From NCBI GenBank assembly GCA_900770345.1, contig CAAGKF010000250.1, forward strand, positions 1 to 24,504: DNA of 24,504 nucleotides. Direction: 5' to 3'. Below the pieces are notes generated by a model. That model made no database searches and was not told the origin of the DNA. It worked only from the letters and a program-made list of their open reading frames with translations. This document shows, piece after piece, positions 1 through 6,801 of the stretch (within the stretch, counting starts at the first letter, position 1; each line of letters opens with the position of its first letter). A program made the position numbers and the translations under genes. This DNA comes from Lachnospiraceae bacterium. GTDB lineage: Bacteria > Bacillota > Clostridia > Lachnospirales > Lachnospiraceae.

Positions 1-95
1 ACAGCGGTGCGGGAAACTCCCAGCCGCTCACTGAGCTGCTGTCCGGAAAGATATCCCGTCTCCGCCTTCAGCATTTTTAAAACACTGGATTTCAT
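1..95 (-). CDS. birA: BirA N-terminal helix-turn-helix, partial at window edge
   Basis: Only the first 31 codons are inside the window; the gene runs off the left edge. The start is the ATG at 95-93, preceded by a GGGAGTGA ribosome site. The visible residues (MKSSVLKMLK, then LSGQQLSERLGVSRTA) form a winged-helix HTH_11 opening. The motif 'LSG-x-x-LSE-x-LGVSRTA' is typical of bifunctional BirA, the biotin operon repressor and biotin-protein ligase that biotinylates carboxylase carrier domains. The ligase domain is not visible, so another HTH_11 regulator such as a NiaR-type repressor remains possible. It lies 18 nt downstream of the small membrane-protein gene and probably shares the argF transcript. 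Confidence 0.7.
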   Translation of the reverse strand, partial: MKSSVLKMLKAETGYLSGQQLSERLGVSRTA

Positions 96-113
96 TTTTA
101 TTCACTCCCGTCA

Positions 114-416
114 TTACAGCCACAGGCTGATCGCGCTTAAAACACCCAGGAAAGTGAGGACAGCCGCCAGAAACATCTGAAACAGTCCCAGACGGAATCT
201 CTTCTTATCTCTTCCGCAGGTTTTCAGCTCAAAAATACTGCTGACCGCGTTGAGAACCGCCGACAGCAAAAATACCAGAGGGAAAAGCATAAGATTTCCC
301 TCTGGATTAATAAATGACAATATAGCAAAAATAACGATGGCCGTGCCGAGTATGAGATGGACCAGATCCAGGATCACACCGGAGCGCCGCTCGCTTCGAC
401 CTCTTTGCCCGTGCAT
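114..416 (-). CDS. Small three-helix membrane protein (DUF6637-like, function unknown)
   Basis: A 100-residue protein with a basic, Arg-rich N-terminus (residues 1-12) followed by three hydrophobic segments at about 15-35, 41-63 and 76-98. A charged CGRDKKRFR loop separates segments 2 and 3. It resembles small DUF6637-type proteins of clostridia, recalled from family knowledge and not searched. It begins 3 nt after the argF stop, so it is almost certainly co-transcribed and may be translationally coupled to argF. The birA start follows 18 nt later. Nothing in the sequence gives a biochemical role; the positive N-terminus suggests it faces the cytoplasm. Confidence 0.75.
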   Translation of the reverse strand: MHGQRGRSERRSGVILDLVHLILGTAIVIFAILSFINPEGNLMLFPLVFLLSAVLNAVSSIFELKTCGRDKKRFRLGLFQMFLAAVLTFLGVLSAISLWL

Positions 417-419
417 GTA

Positions 420-1409
420 TTATTCTCCTAACGTTGCAAGCATAATCGCCTTGATGGTATGCATACGGTTCTCGGCCTCATCAAACACTACAGACTGCGC
501 GGATTCAAATACCTCATCTGTCACTTCCATCTCCGTGATGCCGAACTGCAGTCCCTTTTCCTTCCCCATCTTTGTCTTTAAGTCATGGAACGCCGGCAGG
601 CAATGCATAAAAATAGATTCAGGTCCCGCATTTTCCATCACAGCCTTTGTAACACGATAAGGAGTCAGATCATGAATATGCTCTTCCCACATTTCATCCG
701 GCTCACCCATGGATACCCAGACATCCGTATAGATTACGTCTGCTCCCTTTGTTCCCTCCATCACATCCTCTGTCAGAGTAACAGAACCGCCGCTTTCCTC
801 AGCAAAAGCCCGGCACTCTTCCACCAGCTTCTCCGACGGGAAGTACTTCTTCGGTGAGCATGCCACATAATGCATACCCATCTTGGAGCAGGCTATCATC
901 AGTGCGTTACCCATATTATAACCGGTATCTCCCAGAAAAACAAGCTTCACTCCCTTTAAATGTCCCAGGTGCTCACGGATCGTTAAAAGATCAGCCAGCA
1001 TCTGAGTCGGATGATCCTCATTGGTCAGGCCGTTCCATACAGGCACACCCGCATATTTTGCCAGCTCCTCCACGATTTCCTGACCGAAACCGCGGTACTC
1101 GATTCCCTCATACATCCTTCCCAGCACTCTAGCTGTATCGGCAATACTCTCCTTTTTCCCGATCTGAGAACCGGTAGGGCCAAGATAAGTGCTTCCCATT
1201 CCCAGGTCATGAGCCGCAACCTCAAAGGCACAGCGTGTTCTTGTACTGTCCTTTTCAAAAATCAGAGCTACATTTTTTCCCTTTAAAGTATCCACCGGAA
1301 TTCCTTTTTTCTTCTTATCCTTTAATTCCGCTGCCAGATCCAGAAGGTATGTAATCTCCTCTTTTGTATAATCTTTCAATGTAAGAAAATGTCTTCCTTT
1401 AAAATTCAT
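420..1409 (-). CDS. argF: Ornithine carbamoyltransferase
   Basis: Transfers the carbamoyl group of carbamoyl phosphate to ornithine to give citrulline, in the cytoplasm, as a step of arginine biosynthesis (or, in reverse, of the arginine deiminase route as ArcB). The 329-residue protein has the carbamoyl-phosphate signature STRTR at 55-59, HPTQ at 133-136 and the ornithine-side HCLP at 269-272. Length matches the family. The start at 1409 is chosen over upstream in-frame codons because AGAGGAGGATATT precedes this ATG and because the family begins near 'NFKGRHFLTL'. It has its own promoter with an ARG-box-like operator, which favours the anabolic assignment. No arcA or arcC is nearby. Confidence 0.95.
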   Translation of the reverse strand: MNFKGRHFLTLKDYTKEEITYLLDLAAELKDKKKKGIPVDTLKGKNVALIFEKDSTRTRCAFEVAAHDLGMGSTYLGPTGSQIGKKESIADTARVLGRMYEGIEYRGFGQEIVEELAKYAGVPVWNGLTNEDHPTQMLADLLTIREHLGHLKGVKLVFLGDTGYNMGNALMIACSKMGMHYVACSPKKYFPSEKLVEECRAFAEESGGSVTLTEDVMEGTKGADVIYTDVWVSMGEPDEMWEEHIHDLTPYRVTKAVMENAGPESIFMHCLPAFHDLKTKMGKEKGLQFGITEMEVTDEVFESAQSVVFDEAENRMHTIKAIMLATLGE

Positions 1410-1454
1410 AATATCCTCCTCTGTTGCCCTTTTGCAGGCTGCTGTATCTTCGAT

Positions 1455-1481
1455 TGAATATTTATGCAACTTATTGCATAA
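1455..1481 (-). promoter_or_regulatory. ARG-box-like operator overlapping the argF transcription start
   Basis: TGAATATTTATGCA at 1455-1468 matches the ArgR/AhrC half-site pair TGAATWWWWATTCA with one mismatch. It overlaps a perfect 8-bp inverted repeat, TTATGCAA (1462-1469) and TTGCATAA (1474-1481), with a 4-nt spacer. The two sites sit from the -10 box into the early transcribed region of argF, where a bound repressor would block transcription. The motif is seen directly; ArgR control is an inference from the gene downstream. Confidence 0.6.
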
Positions 1482-1508
1482 TATATCACACTCTTTTCCA
1501 TATGTCAA
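1480..1508 (-). promoter_or_regulatory. Sigma-A promoter of argF
   Basis: On the minus strand, a consensus -35 TTGACA (1508-1503) and -10 TATATT (1485-1480) are separated by exactly 17 bp. The promoter lies over the last codons of the upstream patatin gene, so argF and the two genes after it can be expressed independently of the nadE cluster. Confidence 0.75.
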
Positions 1509-2652
1509 GAGTCCGTGACGCCTTATTCTGTATCAGCCTGAACAGCTCGTCCGGACTGTATACCCTGAACCGGCTGATACGGAACTGCTTTGCCAGTTCT
1601 TCCAGAAGAGCCAGATAAAGATCCTTATAGTCCCAGTCCTCCTTCAGCTTCAGCTCCTCCGCCATATGCGGAAACAGCTGCTCCGTGCAAAAACGGCAGC
1701 CGGGCTCTCCTTCCGCAAATTCCTGCTCCGGACGCAGCCAGGAAAGAACAGGGCCGATCTCCGCCAGCATACGCTCAAAATAGTAGGTCTCTCTCTCCGG
1801 CGCATCCAGATAATACACGCGTCCCTCCAGTCCGTAAAGCATACGCAGCCCGTCAAAATAGCCCAGCAGCATGTTTCTTCTGGCGCGCTTTCTGTCAAAC
1901 TCCAGCAGACCTCCCAGATCCTGCCTGGGAGCAATGTGACAGAGGTTCACATTTTCCGGCACCTCCAAAAACCTTTCCGTATCCACTCCGTAGCCATAGA
2001 TCCGAAGAACAATAATATCCTGATAGCCCTTATCCATCAGCACATCCACAGGCACATTATTGATGCTGCCTCCGTCCATATAATATTTTCCACCCAGCTT
2101 CTCCTGCCGGAAACCGATAAGATAAGCGCTGGCCATCAGCATGTCGGCAATTTCCCCTTCGGGGACCTCCCTGATATTGACCACCAGCGGCTGACGATCC
2201 GACAGAGAATAGGTCACTACAAAAAGCTCCCTGGGGGAGCTTCTCATCTTCTCTTCATCCACCACTTCCTCGATGAGACGTCTTAAGGGAGCAATATCAA
2301 ATCCTCTGTCTTTCAGAATCCGTTTGGCGCCGTTTATGACTTCATGAAGTCCGATGGAAGAAAGGCTTTTAAAAGAAAAATTCCGGAGCTGATCCATCAG
2401 ACTGTCATCCACATCCATAACTCTTGAATAACAGATGGTCTCCCAGATATTTTCCGCTTTTTCAAAATCATCCATACAAATAAGAGCGCCGTTCAGTGCG
2501 CCCACAGAGGTACCTGCCGCTCCTTTAATTTTGATCCCCGCTTCCCGGAGAGCCTTCCACGCGCCGATCTGGTAGGCGCCCCTGGCGCCCCCGCCCTCCA
2601 GCACGATCCCGTATTCCCTGTCAGGGTCAAGCTTCAGATTAATGATGTACAC
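1486..2652 (-). CDS. Patatin-like phospholipase (RssA/YchK class)
   Basis: Predicted serine lipid acyl hydrolase. The 388-residue protein has the oxyanion-hole loop GGGARG at 20-25, the nucleophile elbow GTSVG at 47-51 (Ser49) and the DGG motif at 193-195 (Asp193), completing the Ser-Asp dyad. No signal peptide is present, so it is likely cytoplasmic or membrane-peripheral. The C-terminal ~130 residues are charged and are not part of the patatin fold I can recognise. I place the start at the GTG at 2652, preceded by AGAAGGGAG; a TTG at 2697 would extend it by 15 residues but has no ribosome site. The start overlaps the 3' end of the NfeD-like gene by 14 bp, suggesting coupled translation. The natural substrate is unknown. 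Confidence 0.85.
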   Translation of the reverse strand: MYIINLKLDPDREYGIVLEGGGARGAYQIGAWKALREAGIKIKGAAGTSVGALNGALICMDDFEKAENIWETICYSRVMDVDDSLMDQLRNFSFKSLSSIGLHEVINGAKRILKDRGFDIAPLRRLIEEVVDEEKMRSSPRELFVVTYSLSDRQPLVVNIREVPEGEIADMLMASAYLIGFRQEKLGGKYYMDGGSINNVPVDVLMDKGYQDIIVLRIYGYGVDTERFLEVPENVNLCHIAPRQDLGGLLEFDRKRARRNMLLGYFDGLRMLYGLEGRVYYLDAPERETYYFERMLAEIGPVLSWLRPEQEFAEGEPGCRFCTEQLFPHMAEELKLKEDWDYKDLYLALLEELAKQFRISRFRVYSPDELFRLIQNKASRTLDIWKRV

Positions 2653-2878
2653 GCTCCCTTCTGCATCTGTCAAGAAGCCGGAAAACCGGCCGTACAAGGA
2701 CCAAAGCTGCTGCCGATACCGTCAGAAATACGGCCAGCTGCCGCTCGATGTTCCATCCTGCTGACTGTGCGCACCAGGCTCCCAGAGCCCCCGCCGCAAA
2801 CCACAAAGACACCAGGCACCGGAAGGAAAGCTCCAGCCCCAAAAACAAAAGAAATGTTAAAAACCATCCGGCAGACAT
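2639..2878 (-). CDS. Short NfeD-like membrane protein without OB domain
   Basis: A 79-residue, largely hydrophobic protein. The N-terminal pattern (hydrophobic helix containing 'FLGLELSFRCLVSLWFAAGAL', then a second pair of helices ending 'LVLVRPVFRLLDR') resembles the transmembrane part of short NfeD family proteins. The C-terminal OB-fold found in full NfeD is absent; the protein ends in a basic RCRRERVHH tail. The ATG at 2878 follows AAAGGAG by 11 nt; a TTG one codon upstream has better spacing (8 nt) and could also be used. The gene overlaps the patatin gene by 14 bp, so the two are probably made together at the membrane. The NfeD assignment is by pattern only. Confidence 0.6.
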   Translation of the reverse strand: MSAGWFLTFLLFLGLELSFRCLVSLWFAAGALGAWCAQSAGWNIERQLAVFLTVSAAALVLVRPVFRLLDRCRRERVHH

Positions 2879-2960
2879 CAAATCATTTTCTCCTTTCCGC
2901 AGGCTTTTGCTGTCTTTTGCAGAAAAACCGGAGCCAGGCAGCCGCACTTTCTTCCGGGTG

Positions 2961-3770
2961 TCAGCGCAGCACGCTCCTGCGCTGTCTCGCCGTCTCGAAC
3001 ATCAGCACCGATGCCGCCACAGCCGCATTCAGAGATTCCACTTTGCCTGCCATGGGGATCTTGATATAGCAGTCCGCCATCGCTGCCGTTTCCTCTGTCA
3101 GTCCGGATGCCTCATTTCCGATCAGAAAGCCTACACTGTCAGTATAATCCTCCTGATCATAATTATTCATGCCTTTTAAATGAGCCGCAAACAGCCGCAC
3201 ATTTTCCTTCTTCATCCTGCGGCAGGCCTCATGGAGATCATCCACATACACAAAGGGAACTCGGAAAACAGAACCCATAGTGGAACGGATCACCTTGGGA
3301 TTATAAATATCCGCAGTTTCCCTGTTCATCACAATGCCGGTAATTCCGGCTCCCTCTCCCGCCCGGATGATCGTCCCAAGATTTCCCGGATCCTGCAGCG
3401 TTTCAAGGATCATTACCGTCAGTCCCGGGGCCGTCCCGTCCGGAAGCTTTTCGGGATGAAGGATATTGTCCAGAGAATATTTTTTCTGGCGCAGCAGAGC
3501 CAGAACGCCCTGGGGCGTTCTGGTATCGGCCATTACGTTCATAACCGTATCTGTCACGATCTCACATGGATAGGCGGAAAGCCAGCTTCTGTTTTCCCTC
3601 TCCGCGGCAAAGCTTTCGGTCACATAGAGAGCTTCCACCTCCTCCGGCGGACACTCACGGCACATACGCAGCCCTTCTGCCACATACAGGCCCTCCTCCC
3701 GGCGGGCTTTGGCCTTTGTCCGCAGATTCACCACACGTTTTACCTGTTTATTAGAGGTACTGTTTATCAT
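2961..3770 (-). CDS. TrmH/SpoU-family RNA 2'-O-ribose methyltransferase
   Basis: An S-adenosylmethionine-dependent rRNA or tRNA 2'-O-methylase of the SPOUT (trefoil-knot) class. In the 269-residue protein, residues about 8-95 form the SpoU substrate-binding domain. Motif 1 is DPGNLGTIIRA (127-137), motif 2 is FLIGNEASGLT (215-225) and motif 3 is IPMAGKVESLNAAVAAS (238-254). The overall form matches YsgA/RlmB-like 23S rRNA guanosine methylases, but the modified nucleotide cannot be read from sequence. The start at 3770 is set by AAGGGA 8 nt upstream and by the family N-terminus; the longer frame overlaps nadE. It lies 11 nt after the nadE stop, in the same transcript. Confidence 0.9.
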   Translation of the reverse strand: MINSTSNKQVKRVVNLRTKAKARREEGLYVAEGLRMCRECPPEEVEALYVTESFAAERENRSWLSAYPCEIVTDTVMNVMADTRTPQGVLALLRQKKYSLDNILHPEKLPDGTAPGLTVMILETLQDPGNLGTIIRAGEGAGITGIVMNRETADIYNPKVIRSTMGSVFRVPFVYVDDLHEACRRMKKENVRLFAAHLKGMNNYDQEDYTDSVGFLIGNEASGLTEETAAMADCYIKIPMAGKVESLNAAVAASVLMFETARQRRSVLR

Positions 3771-3781
3771 GATAATTCCCT

Positions 3782-5773
3782 TTATCCTTCCTGAAGCTTC
3801 TCCAGTTCCTCCAGCCACAGCCTGCTGGAAGCGTCGCTTGGCATACGCAGATCTCCTCTCGGTGAAACCGCTACAGAACCAACCTTCGGTCCGTCCGGCA
3901 GGCATGAACGTTTGAACTGCTGAGCAAAGAAGCGTCTGTAAAATATCTTCAGCCATTTAAGAATCGTTGCCCTGTCATAGTGCCCGTTAAAGGCCTGAAC
4001 TGCCATGCGGTAGATCTTCGCCGGGCTGTAACCGAAACGAAGAACATAATAGAGGTAAAAATCATGAAGCTCATAGGGTCCTACAAGATCCTCCGTCTTC
4101 TGAGAGATCTTTCCGTCCTCCGGCGGCAGAAGCTCGGGACTTACCGGTGTATCCAGAACATCCAGAAGCACATCGGACAGCTCCTTCTCCCCGCAGGTAT
4201 CCGCGTAGTAACGCACCAGATGGCGCACCAGCGTCTTGGGTACGGAGGCGTTGACTCCGTACATGGACATATGGTCCCCGTTGTAGGTTGCCCAGCCCAG
4301 AGCCAGCTCTGACATATCGCCGGTACCGATTACCATGCCTCCCACCTGATTGGAAATGTCCATAAGGATCTGGGTACGCTCTCTGGCCTGACCGTTTTCA
4401 TAGGTCACATTATGATTGTTCATATCGTGTCCGATATCCGCGAAATGCTGTGTCACCGACTGGCGGATATTGATCTCTCTCAATTCCGCCCCAACGCTTT
4501 TTGCCATGGTACAGGCATTGGTGTAGGTACGGTCCGTGGTGCCGAAGCAGGGCATTGTAATACAGTGGATGTTTTCTCTCGGCATCTTCAGCATATCAAA
4601 GGCCCGGATGGTCACCAGCAGAGCCAGCGTGGAATCAAGCCCGCCGGAAAGTCCGATCACCGCATGCCGGCAGCCCGTATGCTCCAGCCGTTTCTTCAGT
4701 CCCATGGCCTGAATAGAAAGGATCTCCTCGCAGCGGCGGCTTCTCTGACTCTGATCATGGGGTACAAAGGGAGCCGGATCGATAAAGCGCAGGATCGCGT
4801 CGGAATCCGAAGCTTTATCGGAGGCTTTATCGGAAGCTTTAACCGCCCTGTCCTCTGCTTTTTGGGCAGCATTTATCTCAAAATCCACCACCATATAGCC
4901 CGCACTTTCCCGAAGGACATCCGCAGCCGGGAAGGTGGTCATACGGCGGCGCTCACTGTCCAGACGCTGCAGATCCATGTCAGCGCAGATGCTCTCATTG
5001 ATAAATCTTCTGGATTCCACCAGGCATGTGCCGTTCTCCGCAATGATATTCTGTCCGCCGAATACCAGATCCTGGGTAGATTCCCCATCTCCCGCATTGG
5101 CATAGATATAGCCGCATACAAGGCGGGCTGACTGGCTGCAGATCAGTTCATGGCGGTAAGCATCCTTTCCCGTGGTCTCATCGCTGGCGGAGCAGTTGAT
5201 GATAACAGTTGCTCCCGCCATGGCATGGGAGATACTGGGCGGGCAGGGAACCCACACATCCTCACAGATCTCCGCCGCCACTGTCAGTCCCGGAACATTG
5301 GTGCATCTGAAAAGAAGGTTCATGCCCATAGGGACCTTTCTGTCCCCCCATTCCACCATAACCGGGCGCTCATTTCCCGGACAGAAATGACGGGCTTCAT
5401 AAAATTCCGCATAATTGGGCAGATGTTTTTTGGGGACAATACCCAGAAGAGCCCCGTCCTTCAGAATCGCGGCCACATTATAGAGCTTGCCGTCTCTTTC
5501 CCAGGGAAGCCCCACAGCCACCAGCATATCCTTTCCGGCCGTTGCCTTCTCTATATTTTTCAATTCCTCTCTCGCTTTTTCAAGGAGGGACCGCTGCAGG
5601 AAGAGATCGCTGCAGGTGTAAGCTGTCAGGCACAGTTCCGGAAATACCATGATCCGCACTCCGCGGCTGCTTCCCTGACTGATCAGATCAATGATCTGCT
5701 GTGCGTTATACTGTGGATCCGCTACTTTGATTTTCGGAGTAGCGGCTGCTGTTCTTATAAATCCGTCTTTCAT
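3782..5773 (-). CDS. nadE: Glutamine-dependent NAD+ synthetase
   Basis: Catalyses the last step of NAD biosynthesis: ATP-dependent amidation of nicotinic acid adenine dinucleotide using ammonia from glutamine. The 663-residue protein has an N-terminal nitrilase-type glutaminase domain (about 1-290) with the catalytic triad Glu46 (FPELCLTAY), Lys115/116 (VPKKHLPNY) and Cys170 (AEICEDVW). The C-terminal synthetase domain carries the P-loop SGGLDS at 376-381. Length is normal for the two-domain type. The start follows AAGGAGG by 12 nt. The linker carries three tandem KASD repeats at 312-323. It is the first gene of the minus-strand cluster, behind an extended -10 promoter. Confidence 0.96.
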   Translation of the reverse strand: MKDGFIRTAAATPKIKVADPQYNAQQIIDLISQGSSRGVRIMVFPELCLTAYTCSDLFLQRSLLEKAREELKNIEKATAGKDMLVAVGLPWERDGKLYNVAAILKDGALLGIVPKKHLPNYAEFYEARHFCPGNERPVMVEWGDRKVPMGMNLLFRCTNVPGLTVAAEICEDVWVPCPPSISHAMAGATVIINCSASDETTGKDAYRHELICSQSARLVCGYIYANAGDGESTQDLVFGGQNIIAENGTCLVESRRFINESICADMDLQRLDSERRRMTTFPAADVLRESAGYMVVDFEINAAQKAEDRAVKASDKASDKASDSDAILRFIDPAPFVPHDQSQRSRRCEEILSIQAMGLKKRLEHTGCRHAVIGLSGGLDSTLALLVTIRAFDMLKMPRENIHCITMPCFGTTDRTYTNACTMAKSVGAELREINIRQSVTQHFADIGHDMNNHNVTYENGQARERTQILMDISNQVGGMVIGTGDMSELALGWATYNGDHMSMYGVNASVPKTLVRHLVRYYADTCGEKELSDVLLDVLDTPVSPELLPPEDGKISQKTEDLVGPYELHDFYLYYVLRFGYSPAKIYRMAVQAFNGHYDRATILKWLKIFYRRFFAQQFKRSCLPDGPKVGSVAVSPRGDLRMPSDASSRLWLEELEKLQEG
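4806..4841. repeat. Three 12-bp tandem repeats inside nadE
   Basis: The units TCCGAAGCTTTA, TCGGAGGCTTTA and TCGGAAGCTTTA run without a gap. They encode KASD three times in the linker between the glutaminase and synthetase domains. The 12-bp unit keeps the reading frame, so changes in copy number would be tolerated. Confidence 0.85.
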
Positions 5774-5817
5774 TGTAACCTATAACCTCCTTGCAGGTTT
5801 TCTTCATTAACGTGGAC

Positions 5818-5826
5818 ATTATATCA
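5818..5826 (-). promoter_or_regulatory. Extended -10 promoter of nadE
   Basis: On the minus strand TGATATAAT gives a perfect -10 (TATAAT) with the upstream TG of an extended -10 element, about 45 nt before the nadE ATG. No convincing -35 lies at 16-18 bp, consistent with extended -10 recognition. Confidence 0.55.
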
Positions 5827-5866
5827 TACTTTTTTTCAAAAACATAGGCAGAATCAACGGAGGGGC

Positions 5867-5895
5867 TTGACTATTTATCTATTTTGCAGTATAAT
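5867..5895 (+). promoter_or_regulatory. Sigma-A promoter upstream of tcdA
   Basis: TTGACT (5867-5872), a 17-bp spacer and a perfect TATAAT (5890-5895). Transcription should begin near 5902, giving a leader of about 140 nt before the tcdA ATG at 6041. The leader contains a LexA-like box and an early terminator hairpin. Confidence 0.75.
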
Positions 5896-5905
5896 TTTTA
5901 TGCTT

Positions 5906-5919
5906 AGAACATTCGTTCT
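5906..5919. promoter_or_regulatory. LexA (SOS) box-like palindrome
   Basis: AGAACATTCGTTCT is an inverted repeat with the perfect core GAAC-N4-GTTC used by LexA/DinR of Gram-positive bacteria. It starts about 4 nt after the predicted transcription start, a position where repressor binding would block the 5867 promoter. The match is seen; SOS control is inferred. Confidence 0.5.
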
Positions 5920-5929
5920 GTGCATCATG

Positions 5930-5975
5930 TAAAGCCCTGCACCACTACTACCACACTTGTCAGGGCTTTATTTTA
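5930..5975 (+). terminator. Early intrinsic terminator in the tcdA leader
   Basis: TAAAGCCCTG (5930-5939) pairs perfectly with CAGGGCTTTA (5961-5970), a 10-bp stem with a 21-nt loop, followed by TTTTATTGCATTTTT. It lies between the promoter and tcdA, so it either attenuates tcdA or ends a ~70-nt RNA. A second hairpin, CAGCAATT-CAAA-AATTGCTG (5987-6006), follows it. Confidence 0.6.
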
Positions 5976-6040
5976 TTGCATTTTTACAGCAATTCAAAAA
6001 TTGCTGCATATTTTCTCATATTCCTTCAGGAGGACATCCC

Positions 6041-6781
6041 ATGGTACATGAATTTTCCAGAACAGAAATGCTCATCGGCTCTCAGGGCATCAAAGCCTTA
6101 AGCCGGGCCACAGTAGCCGTATTCGGTGTGGGCGGCGTAGGTTCCCATGCTGTTGAGGCCCTTGCGCGCTGCGGCATCGGACGCCTTGTGCTGGTAGACA
6201 ATGATACGGTCTCTCTTACCAATATCAACCGTCAGAGCATCGCCTTCCACAGCACCATCGGCCGTTTCAAAACACAGGTGATGAAGGAGAAAATTGCTGA
6301 TATCAGCCCGGAAACCCGGGTTCTTACCCTGGAAGAGTTCGTTCTTCCTGACAATCTGGATTCTCTCTTCAACAAAATACAGAGCCAGATGGAACCATCT
6401 GACTCTGTGACTTATATTCTGGATGCCATTGATACGGTAACGGCAAAGCTTGCTCTGGTATCCTACGCGAAAGAGCACCGGATCCCCCTTATTTCCTCTA
6501 TGGGCACCGGCAACAAGCTTCACCCGGAGCTGTTCCGGATATCAGATATTTCAAAGACCTCCGTATGCCCTCTCTGCCGGGTAATGCGCAGGGAATTAAA
6601 AAACAGAGGGCTTGGATCCTTAAAGGTCTGCTGGTCACCGGAGGTCCCTCTTACTCCCGCAGCCACCGAGGAGGATACGGGAAACAGACGAGCCACCCCC
6701 GGAAGCATCTCCTTTGTTCCGCCGGCTGCCGGTCTTCTCATTGCCGGCGAGATCGTACGCAGCATCTGCGGCCTTTCTTAG
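6041..6781 (+). CDS. tcdA: tRNA threonylcarbamoyladenosine dehydratase (TcdA/YgdL)
   Basis: ATP-dependent E1/ThiF-fold enzyme that cyclises the t6A37 modification of ANN-decoding tRNAs to ct6A. The 246-residue protein shows the Rossmann loop GVGGVGS (29-35), the ThiF motif DNDTVSLTNINRQ (53-65) with the ATP-binding Arg64, ILDAID (126-131), and CPLC (176-179) ahead of MRRELKNRG. ThiF, MoeB and HesA relatives share the fold, but the length and the C-terminal pattern fit TcdA. The start at 6041 is set by AGGAGG 7 nt upstream; the frame stays open further upstream without a ribosome site. Its transcript seems subject to a LexA-like box and a leader terminator. It converges on the yitT-like gene with a 20-bp gap. 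Confidence 0.9.
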   Translation: MVHEFSRTEMLIGSQGIKALSRATVAVFGVGGVGSHAVEALARCGIGRLVLVDNDTVSLTNINRQSIAFHSTIGRFKTQVMKEKIADISPETRVLTLEEFVLPDNLDSLFNKIQSQMEPSDSVTYILDAIDTVTAKLALVSYAKEHRIPLISSMGTGNKLHPELFRISDISKTSVCPLCRVMRRELKNRGLGSLKVCWSPEVPLTPAATEEDTGNRRATPGSISFVPPAAGLLIAGEIVRSICGLS

Positions 6782-6801
6782 TGCGTCTGATTCTGCCCGC
6801 T

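Noticed and set aside
5900..5932. Possible 10-codon leader peptide (ATG to TAA) in the tcdA leader
   Set aside because: It would start at or before the predicted transcription start, has no ribosome site and shows no run of regulatory codons.
5957..6040. N-terminal extension of tcdA from a TTG codon
   Set aside because: The extension covers the terminator stem and lacks a ribosome site; the ATG at 6041 has AGGAGG at ideal spacing and fits the family length.
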